Positions 17,634 through 27,580 of a DNA stretch of 64,000 nucleotides are shown here, in pieces. The position numbers and the translations under genes were made by a program. Origin of the DNA: Saprospiraceae bacterium (GTDB lineage: Bacteria > Bacteroidota > Bacteroidia > Chitinophagales > Saprospiraceae); assembly GCA_016719615.1 (NCBI GenBank), contig JADJYQ010000005.1, positions 650,001-714,000 of the forward strand, read 5' to 3'. The notes below the pieces were generated by a model. It saw only the letters and a program-made list of their open reading frames with translations. It made no database searches and was not told where the DNA came from. The first letter of the stretch is position 1; each line of letters begins with the position of its first letter.

Positions 17634-18259
17634 TTGATTCGAATTTATATCGTCGATGATCATCCCCTTGTGGTAGAAGGAATTCGGACTGCATTGCAAA
17701 ATGAAGCCGATATCCAATGGGCCGGGCATGCGATAAATGCAGCTGAATGTCTGGAATTTTTAAGATTACATATCTGTGATGTGATCTTAATGGATATCAG
17801 CCTTCCCGGAAAAAGCGGAATTGAATTGTGCAGTGAAATTAAAAATGAATATCCTGCATTGAAAATTCTTGCGCTGAGTACTTTTCATCAGGGCAGTTAT
17901 ATTGCAAAAATGATAGATAATGGTGCCGATGGTTATGTCGTAAAAAATGCTGATAAAAATGAACTCCTTTTGCTATTCGTTCAGTTGCTCAAGGCCTGAA
18001 ATATCTCAGCCATGAGGCCAATATACAACTACAGGAAAAAAGAGAAAAAGACAAAAATCTTCCGGTATTAACCAGACGAGAGCTTGAAGTATTAAAATGG
18101 ATTGCCAAAGGAATGACGAATCCACAAATAGCTAAAGAACTATTCATCAGCGTGGATACCGTAGATAGCCACCGAAAAAACCTTTTATCTAAAACTCAGG
18201 CCGCCAACACGGCCTCCCTGGTTCGCTTTGCGATGGAAAATCAATGGTTGGATGAATAA
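17634..18259 (+). pseudogene. NarL/LuxR-type response regulator, interrupted by a -1 frameshift
   Basis: The receiver domain starts at a TTG (IRIYIVDDHPLV) and carries the phospho-acceptor Asp54 in VILMDISLPG and the K in GYVVKNA. The frame then ends early at 17999. In the next frame the expected continuation AIRSVAQGLKYLSHE runs into a complete LuxR helix-turn-helix (LTRRELEVLKWIAKGMTN, then DTVDSHRKNLLSKT) up to the TAA at 18257-18259. Adding one T to the T4 run at 17968-17971 restores a full 209-residue regulator. Because both halves are intact, a sequencing error is more likely than decay. It pairs with the kinase immediately upstream. Confidence 0.85.
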
Positions 18260-18267
18260 TCCGGTTT

Positions 18268-20667
18268 TTAATTTTGCGTTTTAATCATTTTGGCAAAACC
18301 GCTTCGTCCATCTTTGCTTTGTAATTGTAAATAGTACATTCCTGCATCTAATTTTTTACCTATAGCTACGATCCTTGTCTGAGCCGGAATTTCCATTTGC
18401 TCAACAAGTTTACCTGAGGTATTGAATATGGAGCAGTACAAAATATCTGCTTTATGGTCATTTAGGCGCAAGTAACTTTCATCCGAAAACAAGCTAGGAT
18501 AAAGCTCAAATGCGATAGAAGGTGCTGTTTGTTTGTTTGTTACAATTTCTCCTTCTGTTATGAGAAATGCATCAATGGCTGCTTCCACCAAATGTCCGGG
18601 ATCATAATCTCCGGCTACTACATAGAGACTAACAGATGTTAGGTTTTGAAGAAAATCTTTGATTTTTATTTTTTCTAATTTTCTCCAGTTGGTATCATTT
18701 ACATCGGTTTGAAAAAACAGAATGGTGTCTGTCGGCGTTTGATCATAGTTAATCAAATAAAAAGCCAGACTGTCATTGGGATTGTTATTTCCGCCGCCAT
18801 TGGTAAACCAATACTCCAAATTTAATAAGGGCTGACGATAAGTAGATAAATCCATATTGGGACTGGTAAGAGTAGTGGCGCCACCATCTACATCGTCACC
18901 TGATGGATCTGAACTGCTGTTGCCAGTTACATAACAATCATAACCATAATCGTTAGGTACATCTAAGTCTGTCTGTACAGGTCTGTTGTTTCTTGTTGAA
19001 CCGAGTGGCTCAGCGCGCACCCATAGCCCCGCGCTTGCAGTCGATTTTACATTCCAACTCAAATCAAACAAAAAATCGTCCTGATATCCTTTTTCGATAA
19101 GAATGGTTATATCCCCTTGTGGATTTTGGGAATCCAAAACTTTTGCACCATGTAAATAGCCCCATTTTCCGGCCACGATCTGATATTGCTGGTTGTCTTG
19201 TGGCACCGCTAGGGCTGATTCTCCCAGTGCATTTGTCGTTCCTTCTACTTTTCTGTTAGGATTGAAAATACTTACATGAGCGTCTTCAATTTCCTGCAAA
19301 CTTCCTTTCTCTTTTACAATAACGCGTTGAATGATAGTAGCTCTTTTAACCAATTTTATATCGCGCAAAGTAACTACACCGTGTTCTAAATCAACACTCA
19401 CAGTTTGAGGTATGTAATCAGGATGGGTAAATTCAACATCATAACTACCAGCCGTTGCATAGCCGGTTTTATACAGTCCTTTCAAATTGGTCTGTTCTTC
19501 ATTTTTACGGGGTGTTTTCAAAACAACAGAGACATTTGAAATCACTTCATTGGTGATGCTGTCTGTGACTTTACCTTCAAGGTAACAAGCTCTAATGTAT
19601 TCGGGTTGAATGACAAATAAACCACCTTCTATGTCTGAAGCAACAATAGTACCACTTGGAAGATAAGGGCTTACGCCCCAACATCCATGAAATCCTCTTT
19701 GATTTCCGGTATAAGTGTCTACAGAACCAACTTCAATTAAATTATCCGGTTTATGAGCATCGATGATTTTGACTCCGTCCGTATAATATGCTGTGATCAG
19801 ATAGCCATTCAAATATCGCGTATTGTGTGGAATGACACCTGTACCTTCGGTGTCTTTTGGACGCCATTGATCAAGTAGTTTAATATTGGTAAGATCGCTG
19901 ATGTCATAAGATGCAACAAAAGCATTTTCGCGCTCGTCTGTTGTGAATACATATTTAGCATCGTCAGATGGCCAAGCATTGTGCGTAAATGCAAATGGGG
20001 TATTGATCGTAGCGAGTTCTTTTGGATTTTGCTGATCTTTTACATCCCAAATGGTTAGCAATCCTTCATATATATCAGAGGAATACATCGTATCATTTCG
20101 CACGAAATTGTCATGGCAGTATCTTTTGGTTTCTGAACCCAGGAATTTTGGGTTTTCAGGATTAACATTTAAATCAAAAAACAGGACCCCTCTCCAGGCG
20201 CCACAACCATTGAGACTTAGAATCCCTTTTTCATCAATAAATACCGTATGACATGTCGTTATATCACCGGTTTGATTATTTGCAGTGACGTTGGTCGTCC
20301 AAAACTTATGACTGATTTTAGAGGGAGCTTCCTTCATATTGATGATAATGACCCCGTCTGAAGATGCATCTGTGACCCCGTATATGTAATCGCCATAAGA
20401 GAATACTTCTCTCCAGGTAGTGTTGACTCCACTTGCTCTGTATCGTTCTATTGGTTTTGAAGGATCCTCTAGACTATAAACCACCAGAGCTGTTCTCGAT
20501 CCTAAGGCTGCATATTCAACTCCATTTCTATCAACAAAATGCCAGATTCCGCTTCCGCCTTCCGGTGCAGGAACATGGGCAACTATCTTCATATTCAGGT
20601 CTCCATCCTGAGCATTCAGGACGAATGAGGAAAGGCAACAAAAAATTAAAAGGAATCTTAAATTCAT
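18268..20667 (-). CDS. Choice-of-anchor B family protein with T9SS type A sorting domain
   Basis: A 799-residue secreted protein. The signal peptide (LRFLLIFCCLSSFVLNAQ) is followed by LVIVD-type beta-propeller repeats to about residue 360, with VYSLEDPSKPI, LTIWDVKDQQNPK and YDISDLTNIKLL units. Two carboxypeptidase-regulatory-like beta domains follow (LEGKVTDSITNEVISNVSV), then a domain of MAM/jelly-roll character (SLAFYLINYDQTP). A C-terminal type A sorting domain (FELYPSLFSDESYLRL, ending FAKMIKTQN) targets it for T9SS export and surface attachment. The ligand is unknown. It is convergent with the response regulator, 8 bases apart. Confidence 0.88.
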   Translation of the reverse strand: MNLRFLLIFCCLSSFVLNAQDGDLNMKIVAHVPAPEGGSGIWHFVDRNGVEYAALGSRTALVVYSLEDPSKPIERYRASGVNTTWREVFSYGDYIYGVTDASSDGVIIINMKEAPSKISHKFWTTNVTANNQTGDITTCHTVFIDEKGILSLNGCGAWRGVLFFDLNVNPENPKFLGSETKRYCHDNFVRNDTMYSSDIYEGLLTIWDVKDQQNPKELATINTPFAFTHNAWPSDDAKYVFTTDERENAFVASYDISDLTNIKLLDQWRPKDTEGTGVIPHNTRYLNGYLITAYYTDGVKIIDAHKPDNLIEVGSVDTYTGNQRGFHGCWGVSPYLPSGTIVASDIEGGLFVIQPEYIRACYLEGKVTDSITNEVISNVSVVLKTPRKNEEQTNLKGLYKTGYATAGSYDVEFTHPDYIPQTVSVDLEHGVVTLRDIKLVKRATIIQRVIVKEKGSLQEIEDAHVSIFNPNRKVEGTTNALGESALAVPQDNQQYQIVAGKWGYLHGAKVLDSQNPQGDITILIEKGYQDDFLFDLSWNVKSTASAGLWVRAEPLGSTRNNRPVQTDLDVPNDYGYDCYVTGNSSSDPSGDDVDGGATTLTSPNMDLSTYRQPLLNLEYWFTNGGGNNNPNDSLAFYLINYDQTPTDTILFFQTDVNDTNWRKLEKIKIKDFLQNLTSVSLYVVAGDYDPGHLVEAAIDAFLITEGEIVTNKQTAPSIAFELYPSLFSDESYLRLNDHKADILYCSIFNTSGKLVEQMEIPAQTRIVAIGKKLDAGMYYLQLQSKDGRSGFAKMIKTQN

Positions 20668-20689
20668 AATGGCTTTATTAAAATTTGGG

Positions 20690-20697
20690 CAAAAATA
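20690..20697 (-). promoter_or_regulatory. -7 promoter element of the choice-of-anchor B gene
   Basis: The minus strand reads TATTTTTG (TAnnTTTG) 22 bases before the ATG at 20667. No clear -33 element was found. Confidence 0.5.
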
Positions 20698-20810
20698 GAT
20701 GTAACTTATTGGAAATTCTAATGATTAACGTTTGCTGCTAACTATTGTGTTCAATTTGGAAACATTTCTCAGGTTTTCAGGAAACCGGATACTTTAAGCA
20801 GCAGTCTGAA

Positions 20811-20818
20811 TATATTTG
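20811..20818 (+). promoter_or_regulatory. -7 promoter element of the crotonase gene
   Basis: TATATTTG matches TAnnTTTG and lies 17 bases before the ATG at 20836, which gives a very short leader. The same TATATTTGC form precedes both tRNA genes in this window. Confidence 0.55.
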
Positions 20819-20835
20819 CGGCTTATTTTAAAAAT

Positions 20836-21612
20836 ATGAAAGAGGTAATCAGCCAACTCGAAAATGGCATCTGTACCCTGACCATCAACAGAGAGCAAAC
20901 CATGAATGCTCTTAACCATGAAGTAATCAATGACTTATACGAAGCTATTGATCAAATAGAAAGGGATATTGAGAATATAAAAGGATTGATCATCACCGGC
21001 GCCGGACAAAAATCGTTTGTAGCCGGAGCAGATATTTCCGAATTTGTCGGACTGAATCGGAAGGAGGCCATTGCTCTTGCCAGAAAAGGTCAGGCACTTT
21101 TTTCGGAAATTGAAAAGCTAAATATTCCTGTAATTGCAGCTGTGAATGGCTTCGCTCTTGGAGGTGGCTGCGAATTAGCCATGGCATGTCATATTCGGGT
21201 GGCCAGCACAAATGCCCGATTTGGGCAACCCGAAGTGAATTTAGGACTAATCCCTGGTTATGGCGGTACGCAGCGCCTGGTCCACTACATCGGCAAAGGG
21301 AAAGCCATCGAAATGCTAATGACAGGTGATATGATCAATGCCGAAGAAGCCTACAGACTGGGTTTGGTGAATCACATCGTTGAACCAGGACAAGTATTGG
21401 AAAAATCTAAAGAAATCATCTTAAAAATTGCAGCCAAAGCCCCGGTCGCCATTCAAAAGGTCATCAAAATTGTGAACTCTTATTTTGATTACGAGCTTCC
21501 CGGATATGAGTTTGAACTGGACTCCTTTGGCAATCTCATGATTACCAAAGATGCCCAGGAAGGGGTGGATGCGTTTTTAGCCAAGCGGAAGCCTAATTTC
21601 ACCGGCAACTGA
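20836..21612 (+). CDS. Enoyl-CoA hydratase/isomerase family protein (crotonase)
   Basis: A 258-residue crotonase-fold enzyme of normal length. The oxyanion-hole signature AGADISEF lies at 64-70, and the two catalytic acids of true hydratases are present: Glu113 in GGGCELAMAC and Glu133 in FGQPEVNLGLIPGYGGTQRL (cited as FGQPEVNLG). With both Glu residues it should hydrate short trans-2-enoyl-CoA in beta-oxidation or butanoyl-CoA metabolism. The methyltransferase gene starts 4 bases after its stop, but no other beta-oxidation gene is adjacent. Confidence 0.92.
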   Translation: MKEVISQLENGICTLTINREQTMNALNHEVINDLYEAIDQIERDIENIKGLIITGAGQKSFVAGADISEFVGLNRKEAIALARKGQALFSEIEKLNIPVIAAVNGFALGGGCELAMACHIRVASTNARFGQPEVNLGLIPGYGGTQRLVHYIGKGKAIEMLMTGDMINAEEAYRLGLVNHIVEPGQVLEKSKEIILKIAAKAPVAIQKVIKIVNSYFDYELPGYEFELDSFGNLMITKDAQEGVDAFLAKRKPNFTGN

Positions 21613-21616
21613 TTCC

Positions 21617-22408
21617 ATGTTCGAATATCATAAAGATAAAGACCGGTATTTTGAGATGCAATATCTCACAGCACGCGACTTTATCATTCCTTTCATCCAA
21701 ACTTCTAAAAAACTAGATCCCGATTTTAGAGTTCTGGAAATTGGTTGTGCCGAAGCTGGGGTACTTAAAGCTTTTTTAGAAATTTCTGCAATAGCGGTCG
21801 GCATTGACCTGAACAAGAGCAGGATCGAACTTGCGAATGAATATCATCAGGAAGCAGTTGCATCGGGACAAATCCAATTTCTCAACGAAAACATTTATAA
21901 ACTTCGTCCGCAGGACAATGGAATGGAATTGTTTGATGTCATCGTATTAAAAGATGTGATTGAACATATTCCTGAACAAGAAAAATTTATTCCGCATTTG
22001 TCTCGGTTTTTAAAAAATGACGGGGTGATTTTTTTTGGATTCCCGCCCTGGAATATGCCATTTGGTGGGCATCAGCAGATGTGTCGCTCTTCCTGGCTTG
22101 CCAGATTGCCCTGGGTTCATTTGTTGCCTGCATTTCTTTACAAATCATTGCTGAAGCTGACCAAACAAGCCCCTGCAGTGCTTGAAGAATTAATGGAAAT
22201 AAAAGAAACCGGAATCAGCATCGAACGTTTTGAAAAAATTTGCAGGCAAAGCCAATTGTCGATTGTCAACAAAAGGTTTTACTTGACAAATCCCATATAC
22301 AAATTCAAATTTGGGCTGCAACCGAAAATACTGTTTAGCATATTTGCGGCAATTCCCTATCTAAGGAATTATTATACTACAGCTGCTTACTACCTTATAC
22401 AAAAGTGA
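21617..22408 (+). CDS. Class I SAM-dependent methyltransferase
   Basis: A 263-residue protein with a Rossmann methyltransferase core: motif I VLEIGCAEAGVLKAF near residue 38, the acidic strand end VGIDLNKSRIELA near 60, and DVIVLKDVIEHIPEQ near 113. This matches the Methyltransf_11/23 type. The C-terminal 120 residues contain several aromatic and basic stretches (WLARLPWVHLLPAFLY) that may contact a membrane or lipid substrate. The substrate is unknown. It is translationally close to the crotonase gene (4-base gap). Confidence 0.85.
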   Translation: MFEYHKDKDRYFEMQYLTARDFIIPFIQTSKKLDPDFRVLEIGCAEAGVLKAFLEISAIAVGIDLNKSRIELANEYHQEAVASGQIQFLNENIYKLRPQDNGMELFDVIVLKDVIEHIPEQEKFIPHLSRFLKNDGVIFFGFPPWNMPFGGHQQMCRSSWLARLPWVHLLPAFLYKSLLKLTKQAPAVLEELMEIKETGISIERFEKICRQSQLSIVNKRFYLTNPIYKFKFGLQPKILFSIFAAIPYLRNYYTTAAYYLIQK

Positions 22409-22560
22409 ACTCCCAGTGGGAGGCACAGGAATATTGATTTATTTTGGGTAAACTGATGAATGAAATAATATCAACATTTCATATAAAAAGCATCGATCCT
22501 CTTTTCTGCGTCTAATGCGGGAGATCGGAGGGAAACTAATGAAAAGGACCAGGATCCTTA

Positions 22561-22935
22561 TCAACCTCCACAGAAAGTCTTAAATTTCTTGATATAGACC
22601 TCCCAAAGCTCCTTCTGCTCTTTTACTTCATCGTCATCGCAATAATCAGTGACCTCCAGGATCGTCTCATTGGTGATGTCCGTTTTATAAATGCGAAACT
22701 GCAGGAACTCATCCTCGCGCTCGTCCCAGACATACTTTACCAATTCTTCTTCGATATCTATGGCTAAAGTTGCTTCTTCATGGTCACCTTCCCAATCAAA
22801 AGTATATCTGTCACCAATATTATCGACCTTGTCGCAAAACCAACGAACCATGCAGGTAGGCTGAGTTACGAAAAGGTAAACCGTCGCCGGCGACGATTTG
22901 AACATAAACTCAACTTGTATCTGAACTCTTCCCAT
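22561..22935 (-). CDS. START-like domain protein
   Basis: From the ATG at 22935 (MGRVQIQVEF) this is a 124-residue protein; the longer frame to 22986 adds 17 residues unlike the family. It shows the helix-grip fold pattern of Bacteroidota START-like proteins: an N-terminal strand, a helix with SPATVYLFVTQPTCMVRWF, then alternating acidic strands (YTFDWEGDHEEATLAI) and a C-terminal helix (ELWEVYIKKFKTF). The fold binds hydrophobic ligands in other families, but no ligand is known here. It is divergent from rpoD. Confidence 0.8.
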   Translation of the reverse strand: MGRVQIQVEFMFKSSPATVYLFVTQPTCMVRWFCDKVDNIGDRYTFDWEGDHEEATLAIDIEEELVKYVWDEREDEFLQFRIYKTDITNETILEVTDYCDDDEVKEQKELWEVYIKKFKTFCGG

Positions 22936-23167
22936 TTGATGGATTTGATTGGAATTTAAAAGTGCTTTTTCAGCATGAGGCGGCAATATTAGAATTGTTT
23001 ACATATTTTTAGTCATATTCTTGAACTTTTTTTATTTGCAAAACATTAAATCTATTTAGACCTATTTATCAGGGTATGGCATTATTTTCGCAACTTATTT
23101 GGTTCCAGACCGTTTTTCTTTCTGTAAATTATTGGCTAGTAAAGAATTATAGATTAATATACCTTTC

Positions 23168-24034
23168 ATGAGGCAACTAAAGATTACAAAATCCATTACC
23201 AACCGGGAGAGTCAGTCTCTCGAAAAATATTTACAGGAAATTGGCAAAGTGGATCTGCTCACTCCGGAGGAAGAAGTGGACCTGGCGAAAAAGATCAAAC
23301 AGGGAGACCAATTATCTCTTGAAAGATTGACCAAAGCCAACCTCAGATTTGTGGTTTCTGTAGCAAAACAGTACCAGAATCAAGGACTTTCATTATCCGA
23401 TCTCATCAACGAGGGCAATCTCGGTTTGATCAAAGCCGCACAGCGATTTGACGAAACTAGAGGGTTTAAGTTTATATCCTATGCCGTATGGTGGATCAGA
23501 CAATCCATTCTCCAGGCTTTAGCTGAGCAATCCAGAATTGTCAGGTTGCCTTTAAATAAGGTCGGCTCGTTAAATAAGATCAACAGAGCATTTTCGGAAT
23601 TGGAACAAGAATTTGAGCGCGAGCCTTCAGCAGAAGAATTGGCTACTATGCTCGAAATCCCAACCGAAGAAGTCGAAACTACCATGGGGGTTGCTGCCCG
23701 CCACGTTTCGATGGACGCGCCATTTGTGGAAGGGGAGGACAATTCATTGCTCGATGTACTTGAAAATGACAGCACTCCTGCTACAGATGCCAAACTCGAA
23801 TTTAAAGATTCGCTACGCCAGGAAATTGAAAGGGCGTTGGGGACTTTGACAGACCGTCAGGCAGATGTAATCAAACTATATTTCGGGATCGGGGTTGAAC
23901 ATCCTGAATCTCTCGAAGATATTGGAGATAAATTCGGATTGACCCGCGAAAGGGTCCGACAAATAAAAGACAAAGCCATTAATAAACTGCGTTCAGCTTC
24001 CAGAAGTAAATTATTGAAGCAGTACCTGGGTTAA
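23168..24034 (+). CDS. rpoD: Primary RNA polymerase sigma factor (short Bacteroidota type)
   Basis: A 288-residue sigma-70 starting [22 protein letters not shown], the nearly invariant N-terminus of Bacteroidota primary sigma factors (cited [10 protein letters not shown]). Region 1.2 ([19 protein letters not shown]), region 2 ([21 protein letters not shown] with [13 protein letters not shown]), region 3 and region 4 ([31 protein letters not shown]) are all complete, and the non-conserved region found in enterobacterial RpoD is absent. This sigma factor recognises TTTG / TAnnTTTG promoters, in agreement with the elements seen throughout the window. The gap gene follows by 60 bases. Confidence 0.96.
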   Translation: MRQLKITKSITNRESQSLEKYLQEIGKVDLLTPEEEVDLAKKIKQGDQLSLERLTKANLRFVVSVAKQYQNQGLSLSDLINEGNLGLIKAAQRFDETRGFKFISYAVWWIRQSILQALAEQSRIVRLPLNKVGSLNKINRAFSELEQEFEREPSAEELATMLEIPTEEVETTMGVAARHVSMDAPFVEGEDNSLLDVLENDSTPATDAKLEFKDSLRQEIERALGTLTDRQADVIKLYFGIGVEHPESLEDIGDKFGLTRERVRQIKDKAINKLRSASRSKLLKQYLG

Positions 24035-24094
24035 AATTAGCAGGCACTTCCTTTGAAGGCAGGTGGGTTTTTAAGACATTTGCAAAAATTAGAT

Positions 24095-25564
24095 ATGAGT
24101 ATTGTTAGCCAAAACATAGCTGCAGATCTCGAACTTAAGGATTGGAGGGAAAAAGAAAAAAATGCTCTCGAATTAGGTAAGTTGGTGGGAGATCTTAGAT
24201 TCGACCGTTCCATAGAATTGGTCTTATTTCGAAAAGACCTCTACGACGCGCGACCAAGTCAAATCATCAGCGATCATTTATTTGCTAAAAACTATATCGA
24301 CAAACCACTTGATCTGAATTTGAGTTTGGAGATTACCAAGATCATTTCAAAAATGGATGCTTTGCAACCCTCGCGAATTGATATTGGAAAGTTGGCATCT
24401 GAATGGGAGATGAAAAAAGACGGATCATCGAACCTTGAAGAATTTATTTTTTCCAAATTGAGTCAGGAATTTGAAAATAGCAATGGAAAATTCGAAGCTC
24501 GCGATGTAGTCCTGTATGGTTTTGGCAGGATCGGCAGATTGGTTGCCAGGAGATTGATCTCGCAAACAGGTAGTGGCGAGCAATTGCGTTTGAAAGCAAT
24601 CGTCGTACGCGCCGGTATGAAAGATCCACATGAAGAAGTCTTAAAGCGCCTGGCTTTGCTTGAAACCGATTCCATACACGGCAATTTTCCTGGCGCAATT
24701 GAAGTCAGCGAAGATGGAAAAGAAGCCATTATCAACGGAAACCGGATCCTGATCATTTTTGCAGGACATCCATCTGAAATCAACTACGAAGACTATGGGA
24801 TCAAAGATGCATTGCTTATCGATAATACAGGTCTATTCGATACTCGCGAAAAGTTAAGCGTTCATCTCCGCCCCGGTATTTCTGAAATCATACTTACAGC
24901 GCCCGGAAAAGATATCCCGAATATAGTTGTAGGAGTAAATCATGATCTTGCAGATACCACAAACGAAAATATTTTTTGCGCAGCTTCCTGTACTACAAAT
25001 GCCATTGTTCCGGTCATTAAAGTGATAGATGAGGCATTTGGTTTGCAAAAAGGTCATATAGAAACTGTACACGCTTATACAAGTGATCAAAACTTACTCG
25101 ACAATTTCCATCGCAAACCGCGAAGAGGTAGAGGAGCACCTATCAATATGGTGATCACAAGTACCGGTGCAGCAAGTGCAGTTGCGAAAGTGTTGCCGCA
25201 TCTGAAGGGAAAACTTACCGGCAATGCTGTGAGAGTTCCGGTACCTGACGTTTCATTGGCGATCCTCAATTTAAGTCTTGATAAAATCTCAGATAAAGAT
25301 GAGATTCTTGCAAAATTGAGAGATGCCAGTTTACATGGCGACCTTGTCGAACAATTGCATTATTCTACATCTAACGAATATGTATCCAGCAATGCGGTCG
25401 GGACCACCTGTGCATGTGTGGTTGATGCCCCTTCTACTATTATGTCGGCAGACGGTAAAACGGTTACGATATATGCCTGGTACGATAATGAATTCGGATA
25501 TGCATGTCAGGTCGTTCGTTTAGCAAAATATGTGGCCAAAGTTAGAAGGTTCACTTATTATTAA
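24095..25564 (+). CDS. gap: Glyceraldehyde-3-phosphate dehydrogenase, long form
   Basis: From the ATG at 24095 this is 489 residues, against about 335 in the standard enzyme. The extra 120-140 residues are at the N-terminus, as in the long GAPDH of many Bacteroidota. The Rossmann entry VLYGFGRIGRLVARRL, the catalytic Cys299 in SCTTNAIVP, the HAYTSDQNLLD loop and the C-terminal WYDNEFGYACQVVRLA are all present. It oxidises glyceraldehyde 3-phosphate to 1,3-bisphosphoglycerate with NAD(P)+. It lies between rpoD and the S41 peptidase; the latter starts within its stop codon. Confidence 0.94.
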   Translation: MSIVSQNIAADLELKDWREKEKNALELGKLVGDLRFDRSIELVLFRKDLYDARPSQIISDHLFAKNYIDKPLDLNLSLEITKIISKMDALQPSRIDIGKLASEWEMKKDGSSNLEEFIFSKLSQEFENSNGKFEARDVVLYGFGRIGRLVARRLISQTGSGEQLRLKAIVVRAGMKDPHEEVLKRLALLETDSIHGNFPGAIEVSEDGKEAIINGNRILIIFAGHPSEINYEDYGIKDALLIDNTGLFDTREKLSVHLRPGISEIILTAPGKDIPNIVVGVNHDLADTTNENIFCAASCTTNAIVPVIKVIDEAFGLQKGHIETVHAYTSDQNLLDNFHRKPRRGRGAPINMVITSTGAASAVAKVLPHLKGKLTGNAVRVPVPDVSLAILNLSLDKISDKDEILAKLRDASLHGDLVEQLHYSTSNEYVSSNAVGTTCACVVDAPSTIMSADGKTVTIYAWYDNEFGYACQVVRLAKYVAKVRRFTYY

Positions 25565-27120
25565 TGGAAGGCGATCGCTATTCCAATTATCGCATTTGGC
25601 AACCACTGCTTTTAGGAGTGGTCGCGGTGTTAGGTTTTTGGGCAGGAATTAAAGTAAAATTGCTTCCACCAAGTCCTGAACAACAAACCGAAATTCGAAA
25701 ATTAGAACAAAACCATATTCAAAAAATTCAGGATGTCATCTCTTACATTCAATCAAAGTATGTAGACTCCTTGAATCAACAAAAACTTATTCAATCTGCT
25801 TTGGAATCTTATGTAAATGCATTGGATCCCTATTCTGAATACATTCCGGCTGATGAATTTCAAACTTATCAAAATGCTTTATCCGGCAAACAAACCGGAT
25901 TCGGAACTGAACTTTATTTCATAGACAGCAATCTGGTTTTTTTTAATACATTGAAGAATAGTAAAGCTTACCAATCAGGAATTCGCAATGGGGATGAGGT
26001 TTTGGAATTGAATGGCCTTGTTGTCAGTAAAAACCGCGATAGAATTTATGCATTGCTCCAACAAATTTTGGATTCAAAGTTGGATTCTGTAAACCTAAAA
26101 GCTTATCACCGGCAAACAAACAAAGTACAAAATCATATATGGAAAGTGGATTCTTATGAAGAACCTGCGGTAAAATGGGTACATCTCATGGATCAGGATA
26201 TTGTTTATTTAAAAATAGATCAGTTCATTAAAGGCAGCTACAGGGAATTCATGGAATACATGGAGGAATTTGTTTCAGAGAAAAAAGGAAAACATTTGAT
26301 CATCGATGTAAGAGGCAACAGTGGTGGTTTGGTGAATGAAGTTGCTTATATTTTAAACCAACTTATTTACGAAAAAGAAAAATTGTTGTTCCATACGAAT
26401 GGCTTTCATGTCAAAAAGAAAGAATATAAATCTACGGGAAATGCATTTTTCAAAGTGCAAAACATTGCCGTTTTGATGGATAGTAACACAGCATCGGCGG
26501 CAGAACTTTTTGCAATGGCTCTGAAGGATTTGAACCGCGCTAAAATTATAGGGGACACAAGTTTTGGCAAATCAACGATTTTAGAACAATTCAATTTGGC
26601 AGATGGATCTGCTATCAGGCTTGCCATTGCTCGGTTTACAACCCTATCAGGAAAAAATATCCAAGCTTATCATACTCAAAATAATTCGGTAGTACCGGTT
26701 TCAGATGCTGATGCAGCGGAAGAATCGCAAGCTCCTGCTGAATCAGCCGGAAGTGCATTGTTTGCTCCTGGCGTCTTGCCCGATGTTCTTTATGAGGATC
26801 AAAATCAAATTCTGAAGGACAAGGATTTAGTAGAATATATCGACAAAAGGATACTTGAACAAATTCTTTTCTATAGCAGGATATCTCAGGATCACCCCGA
26901 TCGGATTTACGAAAGCAAAGAAATCAAGGAACAAATTCAAAAAGAATACAAGGCTTGCCCCGAAAATTTGCGAAAGGGGATAGCAGCGGAATTATTTGAA
27001 CAGGAATTTCGCTATGCTTTATGTGCCTGGTTATTTAATTCAGAACTCGAACAACGCGACAGACTCCGCAAGGATGAAATAATCCAGATTGCCATTCGCG
27101 CAATAAAGGGAAGTTTTTAG
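25564..27120 (+). CDS. S41 family C-terminal processing peptidase (CtpA-like)
   Basis: A 518-residue protease whose ATG overlaps the stop of gap (TAATG). One N-terminal membrane anchor (LLLGVVAVLGFWAGI) is followed by a helical region, a PDZ domain (ELYFIDSNLVFFNTLKN ... IRNGDEVLELNGLVV, about 110-190) and the S41 core. The catalytic dyad is Ser311 in SNTASAAELFA and Lys336 in GDTSFGKST; the 25-residue spacing is that of the family. It should cleave C-terminal tails of periplasmic or membrane proteins. The C-terminal 120 residues are charged and helical and not characteristic. Confidence 0.92.
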   Translation: MEGDRYSNYRIWQPLLLGVVAVLGFWAGIKVKLLPPSPEQQTEIRKLEQNHIQKIQDVISYIQSKYVDSLNQQKLIQSALESYVNALDPYSEYIPADEFQTYQNALSGKQTGFGTELYFIDSNLVFFNTLKNSKAYQSGIRNGDEVLELNGLVVSKNRDRIYALLQQILDSKLDSVNLKAYHRQTNKVQNHIWKVDSYEEPAVKWVHLMDQDIVYLKIDQFIKGSYREFMEYMEEFVSEKKGKHLIIDVRGNSGGLVNEVAYILNQLIYEKEKLLFHTNGFHVKKKEYKSTGNAFFKVQNIAVLMDSNTASAAELFAMALKDLNRAKIIGDTSFGKSTILEQFNLADGSAIRLAIARFTTLSGKNIQAYHTQNNSVVPVSDADAAEESQAPAESAGSALFAPGVLPDVLYEDQNQILKDKDLVEYIDKRILEQILFYSRISQDHPDRIYESKEIKEQIQKEYKACPENLRKGIAAELFEQEFRYALCAWLFNSELEQRDRLRKDEIIQIAIRAIKGSF

Positions 27121-27580
27121 GTGGCAATATACAGTTGATAGTTCACAGTTGATAGTTGATAGTTTGCGTAACTAACAAACGTTCGTTAGCTCTTAATATC
27201 CATAATCCATACTCCATACTCCATAATCTATAAGAGGGAAAGCAAAAAGCAAATTATTTTAACAAGTAAAGTTCGAAAAAATAAATTAAAAATAGTTGAA
27301 ATTTATTGAACTAACATACGTTAGTTCGCGTTGTTTCTAACAGTATCTAACAGTCTAACAGACTACGTCTAACAGTCTAACAGTCTAACAGTCTAACAGA
27401 CTAACAGACTAACAGACTAACAGACTAACAGACTAACAGACTAACAGACCATCAGACTAACAGACTTACAGACTTACAGACTTACAGACTATTCCTCCAA
27501 GCAGTCAAATAGTCAAGCAGACTTTTTCCTACAAGCCCACAAGCCTAAAAGCCTACAAGTCCACAGACTAACAAGCCTCA
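27121..27580. repeat. Intergenic microsatellite block
   Basis: This 460-bp convergent intergenic region is mostly simple sequence. It has a GTTGATA heptamer array (27134-27161), a CCATAATCCATACTCCATAC-type array near 27200, two near-palindromes built on CTAACAAACGTTCGTTAG and GAACTAACATACGTTAGTTC, then an octamer array of AACAGTCT/AACAGACT units (27336-27490, about 19 copies). It ends in degenerate AAGCCTACAAG steps. No spacers of constant length exist, so it is not a CRISPR array. Confidence 0.85.

Noticed and set aside
22409..22421. CTCCC-AGT-GGGAG hairpin as terminator of the methyltransferase gene
   Set aside because: The stem is only five bases and no T-tract follows.
27336..27490. Regularly repeated AACAGACT units as a CRISPR array
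   Set aside because: The repeats are 8 bases and directly adjacent, with no unique spacers and no cas genes nearby. It is a microsatellite.
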